From NCBI GenBank assembly GCA_002189035.1, contig NEEC01000008.1:1488001-1552000 (forward strand): a stretch of DNA of 64,000 nt, read 5' to 3'. This DNA comes from Utricularia gibba. Its lineage: Eukaryota > Streptophyta > Magnoliopsida > Lamiales > Lentibulariaceae. The position numbers were made by a program, and so were the translations under genes. This document shows positions 12,420-24,209 of the stretch, one piece after another (positions within the stretch are counted from its first letter, which is position 1; each line of letters begins with the position of its first letter). The notes beneath the pieces were generated by a model. That model made no database searches, was not told the origin of the DNA, and was given only the letters and a program-made list of their open reading frames with translations.

Positions 12420-13022
12420 CTAGTGGACGTCTTGCGTAACGGTGGAGTTTTTGCAGTGCGCGATCGCAGCTTCGATGGCAGCCTGCAGTTCTTCCATTGA
12501 ACTGTCATTGTGCGCCATCGGGGTCGAATTCCCGCTAGAAACCAACAACCCGCTATTCGACGGCGAACCTCTCACCGTCGCCGGCGCCGACCGACGCATC
12601 GCCTCCTTGGTTCTCTTCATCGTCATGTGGGGCAGCCGCTCAACCGCAGGATCCCTCTTCCCCTGTTTTTCTACCTTGTTTCTCAACGAACCCAAAATCG
12701 GCTTCGCCAATCTCTCGTACCACTTGTGCACATCAAATTTCTTCCTTTTGTTTCTCTCGAACTTGGGCATCGAGAAAAATCGAAACTTTTCCCTTTCTTT
12801 GCCTTTTAACAGATGGGTATCCTCGATCTCGATCCCCTTATCCGCGACTCCGCCATCCTCGCCGTTATCCGCCGAGTGGAAATGGAGAGGCAGCAAATGC
12901 CCGTGATGGAAGATCTCATCCGCCGGAGACAAATCCACGGCAGCGGCGCGGGAAGTTGCTTCCGGCGGGTGGACTGAAAAAGAGAAGGAGAAGTCAGATG
13001 ATTCCCGGCGGGCTGCTTCCAT
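12420..13022 (-). CDS. BKI1-like BRI1 kinase inhibitor / membrane-associated kinase regulator
   Basis: Single-exon 200-residue protein resembling BRI1 KINASE INHIBITOR 1. BKI1 sits at the plasma membrane through a basic patch, blocks the brassinosteroid receptor kinase BRI1, and is released when phosphorylated on tyrosine. Seen here: N-terminal serine/phenylalanine stretch SSDFSFSFSVHPPE, an acidic/His middle, a strongly basic segment KFERNKRKKFDVHKWYERL (about residues 92-110) matching the membrane-binding patch with a tyrosine in it, and a C-terminal SSMEELQAAIEAAIAHCKNS (about 174-193), the family's BRI1-interacting motif. Ser-rich linker between. Start chosen at MEAARRESSDF, the first ATG before the conserved head. 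Could instead be a MAKR paralogue, but the C-terminal motif favours BKI1. No frame problem. Confidence 0.85.
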   Translation of the reverse strand: MEAARRESSDFSFSFSVHPPEATSRAAAVDLSPADEIFHHGHLLPLHFHSADNGEDGGVADKGIEIEDTHLLKGKEREKFRFFSMPKFERNKRKKFDVHKWYERLAKPILGSLRNKVEKQGKRDPAVERLPHMTMKRTKEAMRRSAPATVRGSPSNSGLLVSSGNSTPMAHNDSSMEELQAAIEAAIAHCKNSTVTQDVH

Positions 13023-14566
13023 TCCTCCACTCTTTCAACACTCAATACAACGGAACGAGAATTTTCTCAGAGCTTGCGGTGGTCAAAGTTGTAACCCTTC
13101 GTGCAGTTTGAGATTATTTCCACGTTCAAGACATTCAATGCAATAGAATAAACGATTCATGTCCTTTTTTGTTTGTTTTCGGGAAGAGGTTGTCTTTTTC
13201 TAACACTTTCAAGTTTGGAAAAATGATAAACTACAAATCCAGGCGATTTCAAATCATGGGATTCAAGACTTTACAGTTTAATTTAATTCATGATTAAATT
13301 TGAAAATAAGTTTAAAAATTATTGAATTAGATTCGATCCATTATAAAAAAATAATTTTAATTTGTTTTGTAAAAACAAACCCAAGTGAGATCTTTGGGCT
13401 TGACCATGGTTTGGTTAGGCCTTAGGAAGGGTGGACTGGATGCAAAGACCCAACATTGACCACGTTAGAGGAACGACCACGTGTGTCTTGTGGAGTCCAC
13501 GATGGAAACGGTTAGCCCATTTTGTTTCCATTTATAACCAAAATGAAGATAAGATATTTTCCTGAAAAAATCATTCCTTTTTTGAAAAGGAATTTCCTTT
13601 CTAAATGTGGTTGATTCGATTCCTTTTTTTTTTTGTTTTTAAGTTGTGAAATTTCACTATTTTTTTTTATAAAAAATCCAAAAACTGACTCATGAAAATT
13701 CGATAACATTCTTTATGATTGCTAAGGGTTATTTGATAATAGAGTATAAAATATGTATATCTCAACTTATACATATATCATTATTTGATTTATTAGTATA
13801 TATATAATAATATTATATAATTATATCAATAATATACTCATTTTTTAAGTATATAAATGATATATACAAATTAAGGGAATGTCTAATTATATGAATATAA
13901 CTCATATATTCAAAATTCTATTTTACGTATATCAAACATTATATATATATATATATATATACTTAATTACATTATATTTAAATATACTAATATTTTTCTA
14001 TCAAACGATATTGTAGTTGAATCCCTAACTAAAGAGCTTATTTCCTATCTCTTCCGTTTAGTCATGATCTTGAAACCTTAAACTGGTACTTAACTAAATA
14101 GTTCCAACATGCCTTACCACATTCCGACCAATCTTTAATGGTTGACATCTCGAAATTGTAAAGTCTTCAATTGATCCATCCATCCTTCATCCATCTCTAA
14201 ATTTCATTGAAAATAATGTGTTGGGCTTGTTTTTGGGAATCAAGATCATAGTAATGAATAATTCAATATAGACATATTCAAGTTTGATTACTATTAGGGT
14301 CTTGAAAACAGCCTCATATTTCATGTTAGAAGTAAGAATCATTTTGAAATTTTTACTGTTTTTGAAGAATAAATCATTTTTGATAAATTATATATGATAG
14401 TAGAAGTAAATTCCAAATAGACCCTGGGTCGTGGCTGCAAGAAAAAAGGTTAATATAGTCTTTTTCCAACATATGCAGAGCATCCACGTCACATATAAAC
14501 ATGTATAAATACTGTATTTGATAGATTGCAATTTGCAGGCTGCCGAGTGGTATGCTGATCTTCCAT
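13023..14566. other. AT-rich spacer left of the BEL1-like gene
   Basis: Contains the promoter side of the BKI1-like gene and the 3' side of the BEL1-like gene. From about 13720 to 14010 it is almost pure A/T with repeat character (listed separately). No coding sequence recognised. Confidence 0.5.
13737..14010. repeat. AT-rich dispersed repeat, copy 1
   Basis: This stretch shares a core with 36965-37280: both contain CGTATATCAAACA, then an A/T tract, then a block close to ACATTATATTTAAATATACTAA. It also holds an (AT)11 microsatellite at 13940-13961. The shared order of blocks suggests two decayed copies of one repeat; ends and class are not resolved. Confidence 0.45.
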
Positions 14567-16741
14567 TCAAAACGCCTCAAAATCCCTACTCGTCAACTGC
14601 CTCATGGTCACATTCGGCAGATTCTCCTTGTGCCTGAGCTCCAATGTCAGGGAAACTTCTCCGGCGGCTCGAGTTATGCCTCCTCCGCCGCCGATCTGCC
14701 CCGCAGGAGCGAAAAAGGCCGGGATTTCGCCGAACGATGGAGGGGGCTCCTGATGGCCGATGTCGATGACTGCGGTGGGGTCGCTTTCTGTTCCATTGAT
14801 GTTTGAAGAATGGGTAGGTGGATTTGGTGCGGTAGCCTCGTGAATGTCCCCGGCCGCTGCTTCGTGGTGTACTTCTTGCAACTCGCGCTGGTACATTTCT
14901 TCCACCATTGGCTTCCATAGTCGAACCCTTGCATTTATGAACCAATTTGATACCTGGGACAGGGGATTTATGGTTATTCAAGGAGTAGGTAGGCATTCAA
15001 TTTCATTCTATTGTGCAACCAATGACATTCTGCTCATTCACCATTCAATGTGCACCATGTAATCTTCATGAAGAATGGGAGATTGAAGTTCATATGTTTT
15101 TTTGGATGGCATCTTCATAAGTACCTGATTCTTGGATAAACCAGTCTGCCTTGACAGCAGATGCTTGTCAGCTTCAGTTGGATACCTGTTTCCCACATCC
15201 AATGAAATTCATCATATCTATTCACATTTCTATGGGGTGAAAGTTTCAGGGACGTACGGATGTAGGAAGTGCTCGAACAGCCATGATCGGAGAATGTTGA
15301 CGCTGCGCTCCGGTAGGCCGCGTTGGGGGCGCCACGATTCTGGATCGAGGACTCCCATTTGTTGAATCGATTTCTGCTGACGGTATCTCTGTTCCAGCAT
15401 CTTGAGCCGTGGTGTCTCACCCTTCGTTAGGCCCCTGCTGCCTGCGACGTCTTTCTCACCGAGGAGTAGGCAGGCCGATTTCAGCTCGTTCGAGATGGCA
15501 TCCTTCATGCACCGGAAGTGCCGTGACATTGCCTTCTGCGCCAGCTCGGTGTACGGCGCCGCCGCGCCCCTGCCCACAACGCAATCGAACCAGTTCACCA
15601 GTGCTTGCATTTGCTCGCAGTACCTCATGTACCTCTCTTCAACCTTATCAGACAACACAGCATTTTTCTGAGATTCTTTTGCAGTAACGACGATACTTCT
15701 AGTAGCTACCAAAAGAATGTATTAATGAAACAGTAACAAGCCGCCATACACATGCTAAACAAAGCTTCTACCTGTCTGAGAACTAAAGGTAAAGATACTT
15801 AGCTTAAAATCAGGCGTCAGCGTTAATCAGAACTTAATCATACTCTGAAATCATGCACAGGAATAATAAAGGAGATGCATACCTCATCAAACATGGATAA
15901 AAGTTTGATTTTTCTCCTCTGATACTCAGTCCTCTCAGAAGGCCACAGCGAGTGGCGGTCCTTTAACGGCGGCGGCGTCGAAGAGGCGGGGGCGCCGGAA
16001 GGTTGATTAGGGTTTTTGTCATGGCTATCGAACTTGGATCTCTTGAACTGAACTCTCCCAACGCTACAGATCTCTAGAAGAAGCTCTTGTGCAGGTCTCA
16101 GGTAACGTGAACTCCTCAGAAAACTTGTGAAAGCATAATTTGAAACCCCCAATCCATGGCTTCTGTGGTATAGCTCGTTATGTCCGACGTTTATTCTGTG
16201 CAGCTTATTAGCCTCGATGCTTCGTAAAGACGAAGAGAGGGACAAAGAAAGCCCTTGAGTTTCCATAATCCTGCCGGCCCTCAATCCATCCTCGCCGCTG
16301 ATCCAGCCGAACTGCGAGGCGCCGGCGATGCTCGAAGGCGAATATGGTCCTCCGTTCAGGTGGTGGCCTTGAAGCTGAGGGTCTGCTGAAGTCTGAACCA
16401 GCTGATGAAAGTAAAGAAGGAAAGAAAAAAGAATCCTTCATAAAAAAATGAAGTTCTCAACTCATCAATAAAACAAAAAGAGAGAGAAAAATACTCCATG
16501 AAAATTTTCTGCAATCCCCTTATTCAGATTCTCCGATTCTCACCTCTACTGCAGCGCCATTTACTGCCGCTGACAGTTGCTGTTTTTGCGACCAAATGAA
16601 ACTGGACTGGATCTGATGATCCCCGACCACCATACTTTGCGGCGGAGCAACGAACTCCGCCGCCGCCGCCGCATCCCCAAATCCCCATGTCGGCAAATCC
16701 AATTCCTGCTCTTTCACCATCCACTCCACCTGCTTATTCAT
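14567..16741 (-). CDS. BEL1-like (BELL) TALE homeodomain transcription factor
   Basis: TALE homeodomain protein of the BELL family, which pairs with KNOX proteins through the SKY/BELL region and controls meristem, ovule and organ patterning. Five minus-strand exons: 16544-16741, 15883-16401, 15258-15643, 15125-15185, 14567-14953, giving 516 residues. The fourth exon is 61 bases, characteristic of BELL homeobox genes. Seen in order: ZIBEL motif [10 protein letters not shown] (116-125), SKY box [19 protein letters not shown] (about 163-181), BELL domain spanning [20 protein letters not shown], homeodomain from [20 protein letters not shown] through [14 protein letters not shown] and the recognition helix [19 protein letters not shown], and a second ZIBEL-like VSLTLELRH near the end. 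Start [12 protein letters not shown] is the first ATG in exon 1. A run of alanines and an intact frame are noted. I do not assign a subgroup. Confidence 0.93.
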
Positions 16742-19700
16742 CTCCCAACCAATACAAATGAAAGGCGGCTTTCCTCGCCTCACTATCAACACGTTGAGAA
16801 AAGCTGGGTTTTTACAGATAGGGAGTAAATCAGAAAGACAAGACGATCATTTTTTTGCTGCGTGTGGATGGAGTACGGCGTCATGGAATCTAGGAGGACG
16901 GGGTTCTCTGAATCAGACAAAGTAGAAAAAGATGACGAAAAATAAAAACAAAGGATTCAAAGCTTACCCTCCTGCCCTTCACGCCCACCCCTCACTTTCA
17001 TCAGCTTTTACTTTATAATATAAACAGATAACATATACTTCCAGTATTTATAGTCATCTTTTCTTCACATTATTTAATATCCCAAAAAATATCATTATTT
17101 AATGCCTTAAATAAACATTACAAAGTCTGTCCAATTTCCTTGAATTTTTGGACAATATTTATGAATCTTTCCAATTTTCTTGAATTTCAAGCATTTATTT
17201 ATCTATTTTTTGATGCTGCATTTAAAAACCATGATTCTTTTAGAATTTTAAAATATTTTTGAAATTCCATTTGGAGGTCATAAATCACGGCGTCTCTGTC
17301 GGAGACATTCACCATGATCTCGGCGATGGTGCTGCGCGGTGCTGCTCTTCGCCTGGAAATCTGTCGGCAAGCTTGGAGTGGAGCTCGCCAACATGGGGAA
17401 AAATGATTTATTTGCAGCGATGAACCCACGAAAGGAACCCAGAATGCATGAATCCCCGACAATGCATTAAGATGCAGATTCTAGATACCTAGGGTTTGCA
17501 TTGGTTTCATATGATTTGGGCGTGGCGGGCAACCAGCATGCCGTCGAGTCTTCTGCTCACATAGGCTAGATGTTATGATACCAACTAGGGGAGCTTAGAC
17601 CTGAATTTCCGACTAGGGGAGCTTTCTAGGGCGCAGAATTTCATATGCAATTGGGAGGTAGGATGATCGAACGCCTACCTACATGCATGTGAGGAGGCGC
17701 AGTCTAACTAATAGTTCTGTAACTTTGATCGAAGGGATGGATGCATTCATTTGTATGTGTCTTGCAAGGAAGCAGCCACTGGTTTGTTTATGAGGAGAGT
17801 ATCAGAAAATAGGCTCGTGGGGTTTTCGGAAAGTGCTGTCATGATGATGTGATTAGGATTAGGATTCCAGGCGCGCAGAAAACAAGATTGCACAGGCGGG
17901 AGGAGGAGGAGGAAGAAGAAGAAGACGGAAAAAGCAAAGTATGGGTAGCTTTCTGGCAAAAGTGCGGACGATGTCGATGGATCCGCACCCAAAAAAGCTC
18001 TGCTTTTACCATTCTGCTCATTTTTCTTGTAGCCTTCATTGATTCAATTCTTCATCCCCCGAAGACAGAGACCCGGGAAAATTCGTTACTTAACTATCAC
18101 CACATTGAATACACGAATCAGGGTCCCGAATCCTCCCCCTCCCGTGGCTACCATCAGCCTCGCCACAGCCACATCATGTTGGCGACTTTTGGATACAGGA
18201 AACTGGTGTACCCACCCACCCCCTCCTGCTGCATATGATTCGGATACCGTAGAGAGAAAAAATAAGGGCACTAAGGGATGAAACTCTCGAGCATGGACAC
18301 ACAGAAGAATGTCTCCCTTATCCCCAACCTACACAGGATGGAACACTTGGCATGCAGATAGGCAACAAATTCCAGAACCCCATGGACTGTAGCATTACTC
18401 CAAGCCAGCTTCCCCTTCATTCTCCCGACTGGTTCTTCTCCACTTTGGGAGAGTCCCCTTTATCGGCTAATCCATAAGATAGGGAGGATTTTCTGATGGT
18501 GATTATTAGAACAATCAATCCTATATCGGATCCTGAATTTCAATAGTAATTAAGTGCAAGATGCAAGGACCAAGTTCAGAGAGAAGAACATGAAAATTTT
18601 CTGAGATTAAAAATAAATTCAGGGTTTTCTTTTGGTATTAGGTATATGCATTAAGATTGCCTTTGATGCTGATTTTCAAAATAAAAAGTCAATAAATGAT
18701 TCTAATAAGTGATATTTTGTTAGATATTTCTTCTTGAAAATCACTTTTCTGAAAGTGAATTTGAAAATCTTGAAATTCACATTTTGCAATGTTTTAAAAA
18801 TAAGAGGTGTTTTCAAATTTTTAAATTTTTTGAACAAAAGTTGTTTATATTTAGTAAAAAAAAATTAATTTTAAATTACTTTTTCAAAAACAAAAACTGT
18901 TTCAAATAAAGTTTGAATATGTGTAGCTTTTTAAAAATAATAAGTACTTTTTAAAGCAAAAGTAACTCTTATTTATTAACAAAATTGATTGTGCATCAAT
19001 TTTTTTACAAATAACACAATCTAATATTATCTGCCATCTTTTGAGCACCAATACTTCATAGAATGACCGAATTTTTATAAACTAATGTGATCTGTTTGAA
19101 ACGAACTTCGAAATGGTATAATATGAACACACCATGAATCTTTAATTGATAATATCTACCAAGGGACCATTCAAATGTTGGTGTAGGCACGGAATAAAGG
19201 TGGGGATGAATTGACTGCAAAATTAATTTAATTTAATTTAATTTTAATAGAGGCAGTCAAAGGTGAGGGGAAAATGTCTGAATGCGGAGGGGGAAAAAAA
19301 AGAAATCAAAAGGGGGACCAGGGGAGGGAAAATAAAAGGACCAGAATCGTAAATGCCCAATAAGGCGGGGACCAACTAGCAAAAAGAAAGGAAGGAAGAA
19401 CGGGCAACCGGCAATGTGCCTGTGCGCCTGCCCATGCCCACAACCACCAACACTCTCTTTTTATTTTATTTTTTAAATTAAAGAGATAATTTCATGATTT
19501 TATTATATAACTATTATTTAAAATTTTGACATAACACGTGCCGACAAATGAGCTATTAAGGTGAATTATTAATTACTTTTAAATGAAGGAAATAAATAAT
19601 ACACGAGGGCAATTTATAGTAATTACACATGTGGGCCATTTTGTTGGCCTGTTTGGTATATGTATTTATAGGCGCAACTCAATTAAATGCACCTTTAAAC

Positions 19701-20570
19701 AAGTGTACTTATAATAAACATGTAATGCGAGTAATAACATTAATAAATGTTCGTTAATGGGCTTCGTATGAAAGGCCGGCCCGTTACTACCAGACCCATA
19801 TACTTCTATAATTGAGCCCACCCAACTTGTAGATAAATTTATTTTAATTAATAATATATCTAAATTATTTATAACTAGATATATATATACGTAAGGTCAT
19901 GTCTGACAAGGGGTGACATCAACAATTTAGGTGAATCCACATAAGAAAAAAAAAGAATGAATAAAGTAGAATAATTATGCAAAATTTATATGCATTTTTT
20001 TCGAGATAGTTTTCTTAATAATAATTTCAAAGTTTAAGTGTATGGGTAATAATTTTGGGTGATCATTTAGAAAGTTGTTAGCATCCAAAGATAAAGAAAT
20101 ATACAAATATGAGGATAATATTAAATAATATCTTTCGAATGATGATGATATATTATTTTATTAGAATAATATAATTAATAATTTATTTAAATAAAGATTT
20201 GATATATGATTAGAATGCAAAAAATATATTTTTGGTACATAATGTTTACAAATACGTCTTGAATGTAAAATTTTGTTACTCGGAAAAATAATTTTTAATA
20301 AAAAGTATACATAGCAATAATGGTGCTACTTTCATTATCACGACACCGTACTAGAAAACCCTTTGAAAACTGAGACATGATAAGATTTGGATTAGATATG
20401 GACAGTGGATATACATACATACGTAGCATGCTACAGACAAGGGTTCAAGGATTGGATCATGGACATGGTGGTGGTCGGAAATAGCTAACATCACCATGGG
20501 CGAAAGCCTAAGGATGAAGAGGAAGAACTTGAGGGCAGCAATAAGGGCTTCCCCTTTCTGTTCTTCTGGT
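16742..20570. other. 3.8-kb gene-free spacer
   Basis: Upstream of the BEL1-like gene and downstream of the AFR gene. The first 400 bases are probable BEL1-like promoter. 17280-18480 has near-average composition but only short unrelated open frames, including one low-complexity Glu run. 18590-20350 is AT-rich with a degenerate inverted-repeat look (18640-18990) but no clear ends. No RNA gene recognised. Confidence 0.5.
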
Positions 20571-21721
20571 TCATTTGTTGGGGAGGTTCTTCAATCTCTT
20601 CGCCGCCTGAACGAATCCGCTGATCACCTGCAGTTCATCTACTTGCTGCGAGAAACAGAGTGTGAATTTCAATCGGGCAATCTACTGTTGAAACGAAGTA
20701 TGCGAACGAACCTGTGAAATGAAATGCCTTTGGACAACATCGATCAGCTGCTCCCTCGATGGATTCGGCACTGCATCCGCCTGAAAAGTAGCATAAGAAG
20801 GAGGTGATCACTGAGAAATTAATGGATTCAGGGTACCCCAGGTTCCAGATTGTGGAGAAATTCAACATTTTTCAGAAGAAGAAGACTCACAAGGTTAAAG
20901 TGTAGCAAGTATTTCCACAGTGCATCCATTTCAAGTTTCCCGAGGTCTACCTTCTGGGTGTGAGGAGTCAATGGGCGGCATCAATGATCAAGAAAAGAAG
21001 TAAAGCATAAACAACCACGGGATAAAGCGAATTATTATACCATAGAAGCTTTTAGGTGGTCTTTGGATGGCAAGTCGCCGGAGAGGGGCCGGCGGTGAGT
21101 TTTCCTACATGTTTCAAGGGGCTTTTGCAGACGAATCTTTTGTTTTGGCAGCCTTTCACCGTGTTCAAAAGCTGGTAAAAGACAATGGGAATTAATAAAC
21201 CTGCTGCATTTTCTAAATGGGGGTTCTACAAAAGGAATCCTATGTGAGGATCAATTGAACAAAAAGAAGAAAGGAAACAAACCCAGATTAGAGCCATCGC
21301 ATTGGGCTTCTTCATAATCAAGATCGCGATCTTCCTCATTCCCACTCGGAGCTTCAATCACAGTTAACGCATTCCTCTGTAGCTTCACCTCGATTCCATT
21401 CGTTAAAACCTACTACCATGAAACGATCGGATTGAAAATCAGCAAATGAAAATCTGGGTTCTCACAAACACCCCCAAATTTTCAGCTTCGAACTTACCAG
21501 CCAATGCCATCCCCGAGACCCACTGCCTTCTTCACAACACCACGAACACCCACAAGAACAGATTTGGTCCTGTTGTTTCCGGTGACAACAACCTTAGTAT
21601 TCCGAGGCAGCACCGCGAGCTCCTCCTCACTGCTATCGCCGCCGCAGGAATTCAAGTGTGAGGAGCTTGGATGCGGAAACTCCCCACCGAAATTGCTGCA
21701 ATCCGAGGGCGTTTCGAGCAT
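20571..21721 (-). CDS. AFR/SAP30-like Sin3-histone-deacetylase complex protein, with an apparent one-base frameshift in exon 1
   Basis: Plant SAP30 FUNCTION-RELATED (AFR)-type protein; family members join histone-deacetylase complexes and help repress the flowering gene FT. Minus-strand exons: 21498-21721, 21283-21409, 21041-21171, 20891-20953, 20712-20780, 20571-20645. Seen: start MLETPSDCSNFGGEFPHPSS, PRNTKVVVTGNNRTKSVLVG, VLTNGIEVKLQRNAL after intron 1, then the C-terminal Sin3-binding region from KLEMDALWKYLLHFNL through NPSREQLIDVVQRHFISQ to VDELQVISGFVQAAKRLK. Exon 1 is 224 bases but joins exon 2 at phase 0, so one base is missing. The break is at the C4 run 21511-21514 (G4 on the coding strand): the family's GLGGWHWL is read as GLGDGIGW followed by a stop. 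With the base the product is about 229 residues. Confidence 0.87.
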
Positions 21722-23273
21722 TTCGAGATCAGGAAACCAAAGCAATGGGAGGATCGGGAAGCCGCAGTTGCTGAGATTGGAGAGATTGCGCGAGCTCTGA
21801 TGGCGGGAAGTGGAGAGAAATGGGGGAGAGGAAACTGGAGAGCGCGAGGATGAGAGTGACGGGTGAAGTGTGTTTTCCAGTTGATTCAATTTTGAAATTT
21901 ATCGACTGGCCGACGACGCCAATCCCGACGAGAGAGAAGTGGAAGAATCAGAGACCGCCACGTGGCAGATGGGCTAACATCGAGCTGGCTAAGGAATTTA
22001 GGGTCTGACATGACCCCCTCATGGATTGACCGTTGGACTTCTTGTCCAAAGACGAGAATACCCCTGGTCACCTTACGCCCTCTTGTTCTAAAGGATCAGC
22101 CATGGTGCCCGAGTGGGCAGGGGATACGAGGAGGGTGTGATGGTAAAATGACGGAAGCCGGGATGAGGCAAGCAGCAATAAATGTCCAGAGAATAGACAG
22201 CATTTATTACAAGGACGGTCTGTGGGTCCCACCGCCCCCTTTCTTTTCTTTTCCTACAAGTCGTGGATCCAGACCCCTCCCCTGCACGATTAGCGGGTCG
22301 GGTTGTCTCTTCCTCGAATGCTACATTTGTTTTCTGCTTTTATCATTATTATTTTTATCGTCAAAGCATTTTTAACGTTTTATCTTTAATAATTTATAAT
22401 TAAAATTATATTATAAATTGCCAACTCGGTTTCGTTGATGGAATTGTGAATATTTGACTTTTATTGGATTCGATGTGGGATAGAAGAACTTTCTTATTAT
22501 TATAAAAAAATACCCTAAGTTTTCATTAAATTTTATTACAAAATTATTATATTACAAAATCAATTATTGGTGACCAACATTTTCTAGAAGAACGACGAAT
22601 TGACGCTCTTTTCTCTACATCAGCAACTCCCTCCAGTCGCCTGCGCCGGCGCCGCATTCTGTAGAAGACTAATACTTTTTTCTGGGTAAAGCATGCTGGG
22701 ATTCGGAGGATCGGCGGCGCCGGCCGCGGCGATGATAAGATGCCAAAAACAACGCTTTTTCTGTCTTCTGTTCTTTTGTATTCATCAAACGGTTGTTCTG
22801 TTACACTGACTTTGTTTTCCACGAAGGCCCCTCTTAAGCGAGGCTGCAACCTCGAGATGGATACACCGTTTACTGTATCAGATGGCTGGCTGAAGTTACT
22901 ACCAGCCCAAACACATCATGGTACCACTTCTCCGACTTTCAGTAGATTGATAGTGCATCAGATGAGGGAAATGGTGAGGCATTCGACTTTGGGAATGTTG
23001 CTCTGTAGCTGTTGTGTTGTTATCCTTTCTTTGTTTCCCTCATGTTTTCGACCCTTTTCTTTCTAGTCTCTCTTGCATCACCGAGATACAGTTGGTGGAT
23101 TAACAACATTTTACTTGAATATGAAGGAATGTGGAAAGAATCAGCAAAAGGGGAGCACCAAAATCTTTACAAGACCATGGCTTCATGATCAAAATATCAA
23201 AGGAAACATAAAGGTTCAAGAAATGAATGGCATGACTGGGATCAAGGAACCCGGTGGCTGCGACTTTCCCAGC
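21722..23273. other. AFR promoter and DeSI-like 3' flank
   Basis: The part next to AFR is GC-rich and has a CACGTG at 21959-21964 in the likely promoter. 22380-22560 is AT-rich. A rightward spliced open frame around 22858-23290 can be drawn but matches nothing I know and runs antisense into the DeSI-like 3' end, so it is not called. Confidence 0.45.
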
Positions 23274-24209
23274 TCACCTTTCCTTCAATCTCTCCCTCAG
23301 AGATCCTGATTTCCTGAAATCCCATGGAGGCTTTGGTAGGCATCCCTTCAAGGGGTATCTGAGTAGCAACGAGGAGGTGGACAAGTGTTTCTCTCTCGCT
23401 GAGATGGAGGCAAGACGACTGAATCGACTCGTCAGTCTCCTCTTTTCTTCGTCATTGCATGTTTGGTACTTGCTGCCATTCTGTGCTGCAGTGATCTGAA
23501 GCGTTTTGGGAAGGACGCAGTTGAAGACGGAACCTAGAAGAGTTGCAGCGAAACCAACATGAAGAGTGATACTTGTTCTTCTATTCAAGTAAAGAATACA
23601 TAACTTTCGATGGAGGATATCCATGGAGTTTTACCTAACTTGGCAAGACGATTTACCCACTTGGGAATTCTTCTCCCAGTCAGCTTGAGGCATATGTCCC
23701 TGCAAAAATGGTTGCAGTTCTTGACAATCAAGTGGTAGGTATCACCATTGTAACTGGCAGACTGAAGCTCCATGAATTCCCGAACTTGAGCAGCGTTCAT
23801 GGATGTGGTTCCAACGAATATTGATTTTCGAAATCGAAATCCAGGACACTGACGAGGTTCAACTTCAAAGACACCACTGGAAGGAAAATCATGAGCACCA
23901 AATGCATATTCCACTCCATGAACTGTCCAAAGCATGACTGTCTGATCAGGCATAATAATCCAAACAAGCTCAGAAAGTTGAAGAAGATGAATGATTACCT
24001 TCAACACCAGAGTGAAAAACACCAAGACCTGCCCAATAAAGATACCGGTTCACGGGAGTCAAGTCGTATACGTTGAGATACACAGGAGTGCTTTTGGAAC
24101 CACAACTATCTGTTTTCACTTTGGAGAACAAACAGAACCGCTCGGCTGATTTTTCAGACAAGCCATGGGGGATCACAGACTTCCACCCTTTCTTTTGTCC
24201 TAATTCCAT
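23274..24209 (-). CDS. DeSI-like PPPDE thiol peptidase (deSUMOylating-isopeptidase type)
   Basis: PPPDE-family cysteine protease, related to deSUMOylating isopeptidases and thought to remove SUMO or ubiquitin. Minus-strand exons: 23999-24209, 23635-23922, 23274-23533, phases consistent, 252 residues. Seen: N-terminal basic head with GWKSVIPHGL, TPVYLNVYDLTPVNRYLYWA at the start of the PPPDE domain, FHSGVEVHGVEYAFGAHD spanning intron 1 with the catalytic-type histidine, EPRQCPGFRFRKSIFVGTT, and YHLIVKNCNHFCRDICLKL with the catalytic-type cysteine in NCNHFC. After the domain comes RIPKWVNRLAKLG and the plant-specific C-terminal tail ending near LKGCLP. The tail then continues about 19 residues (KPPWDFRKSGSLRERLKER), longer than I expect. 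Frame intact. Substrate specificity is inferred only from family. Confidence 0.9.

Noticed and set aside
15230-15257. Alternative donor TAC-GTCCCT in BEL1-like exon 3
   Set aside because: The GTACGT donor two codon positions earlier gives the conserved HPYPTEAD and the typical 61-base next exon.
17571-17583. Possible retrotransposon primer-binding site (TGATACCA)
   Set aside because: Only a short match to the complement of the tRNA-Met-type site, with no LTR, polypurine tract or gag/pol coding nearby.
22858-23290. Rightward two-exon open frame antisense to the DeSI-like 3' end
   Set aside because: Splice sites can be drawn but the protein matches no family I recognise and overlaps a confident gene on the other strand.
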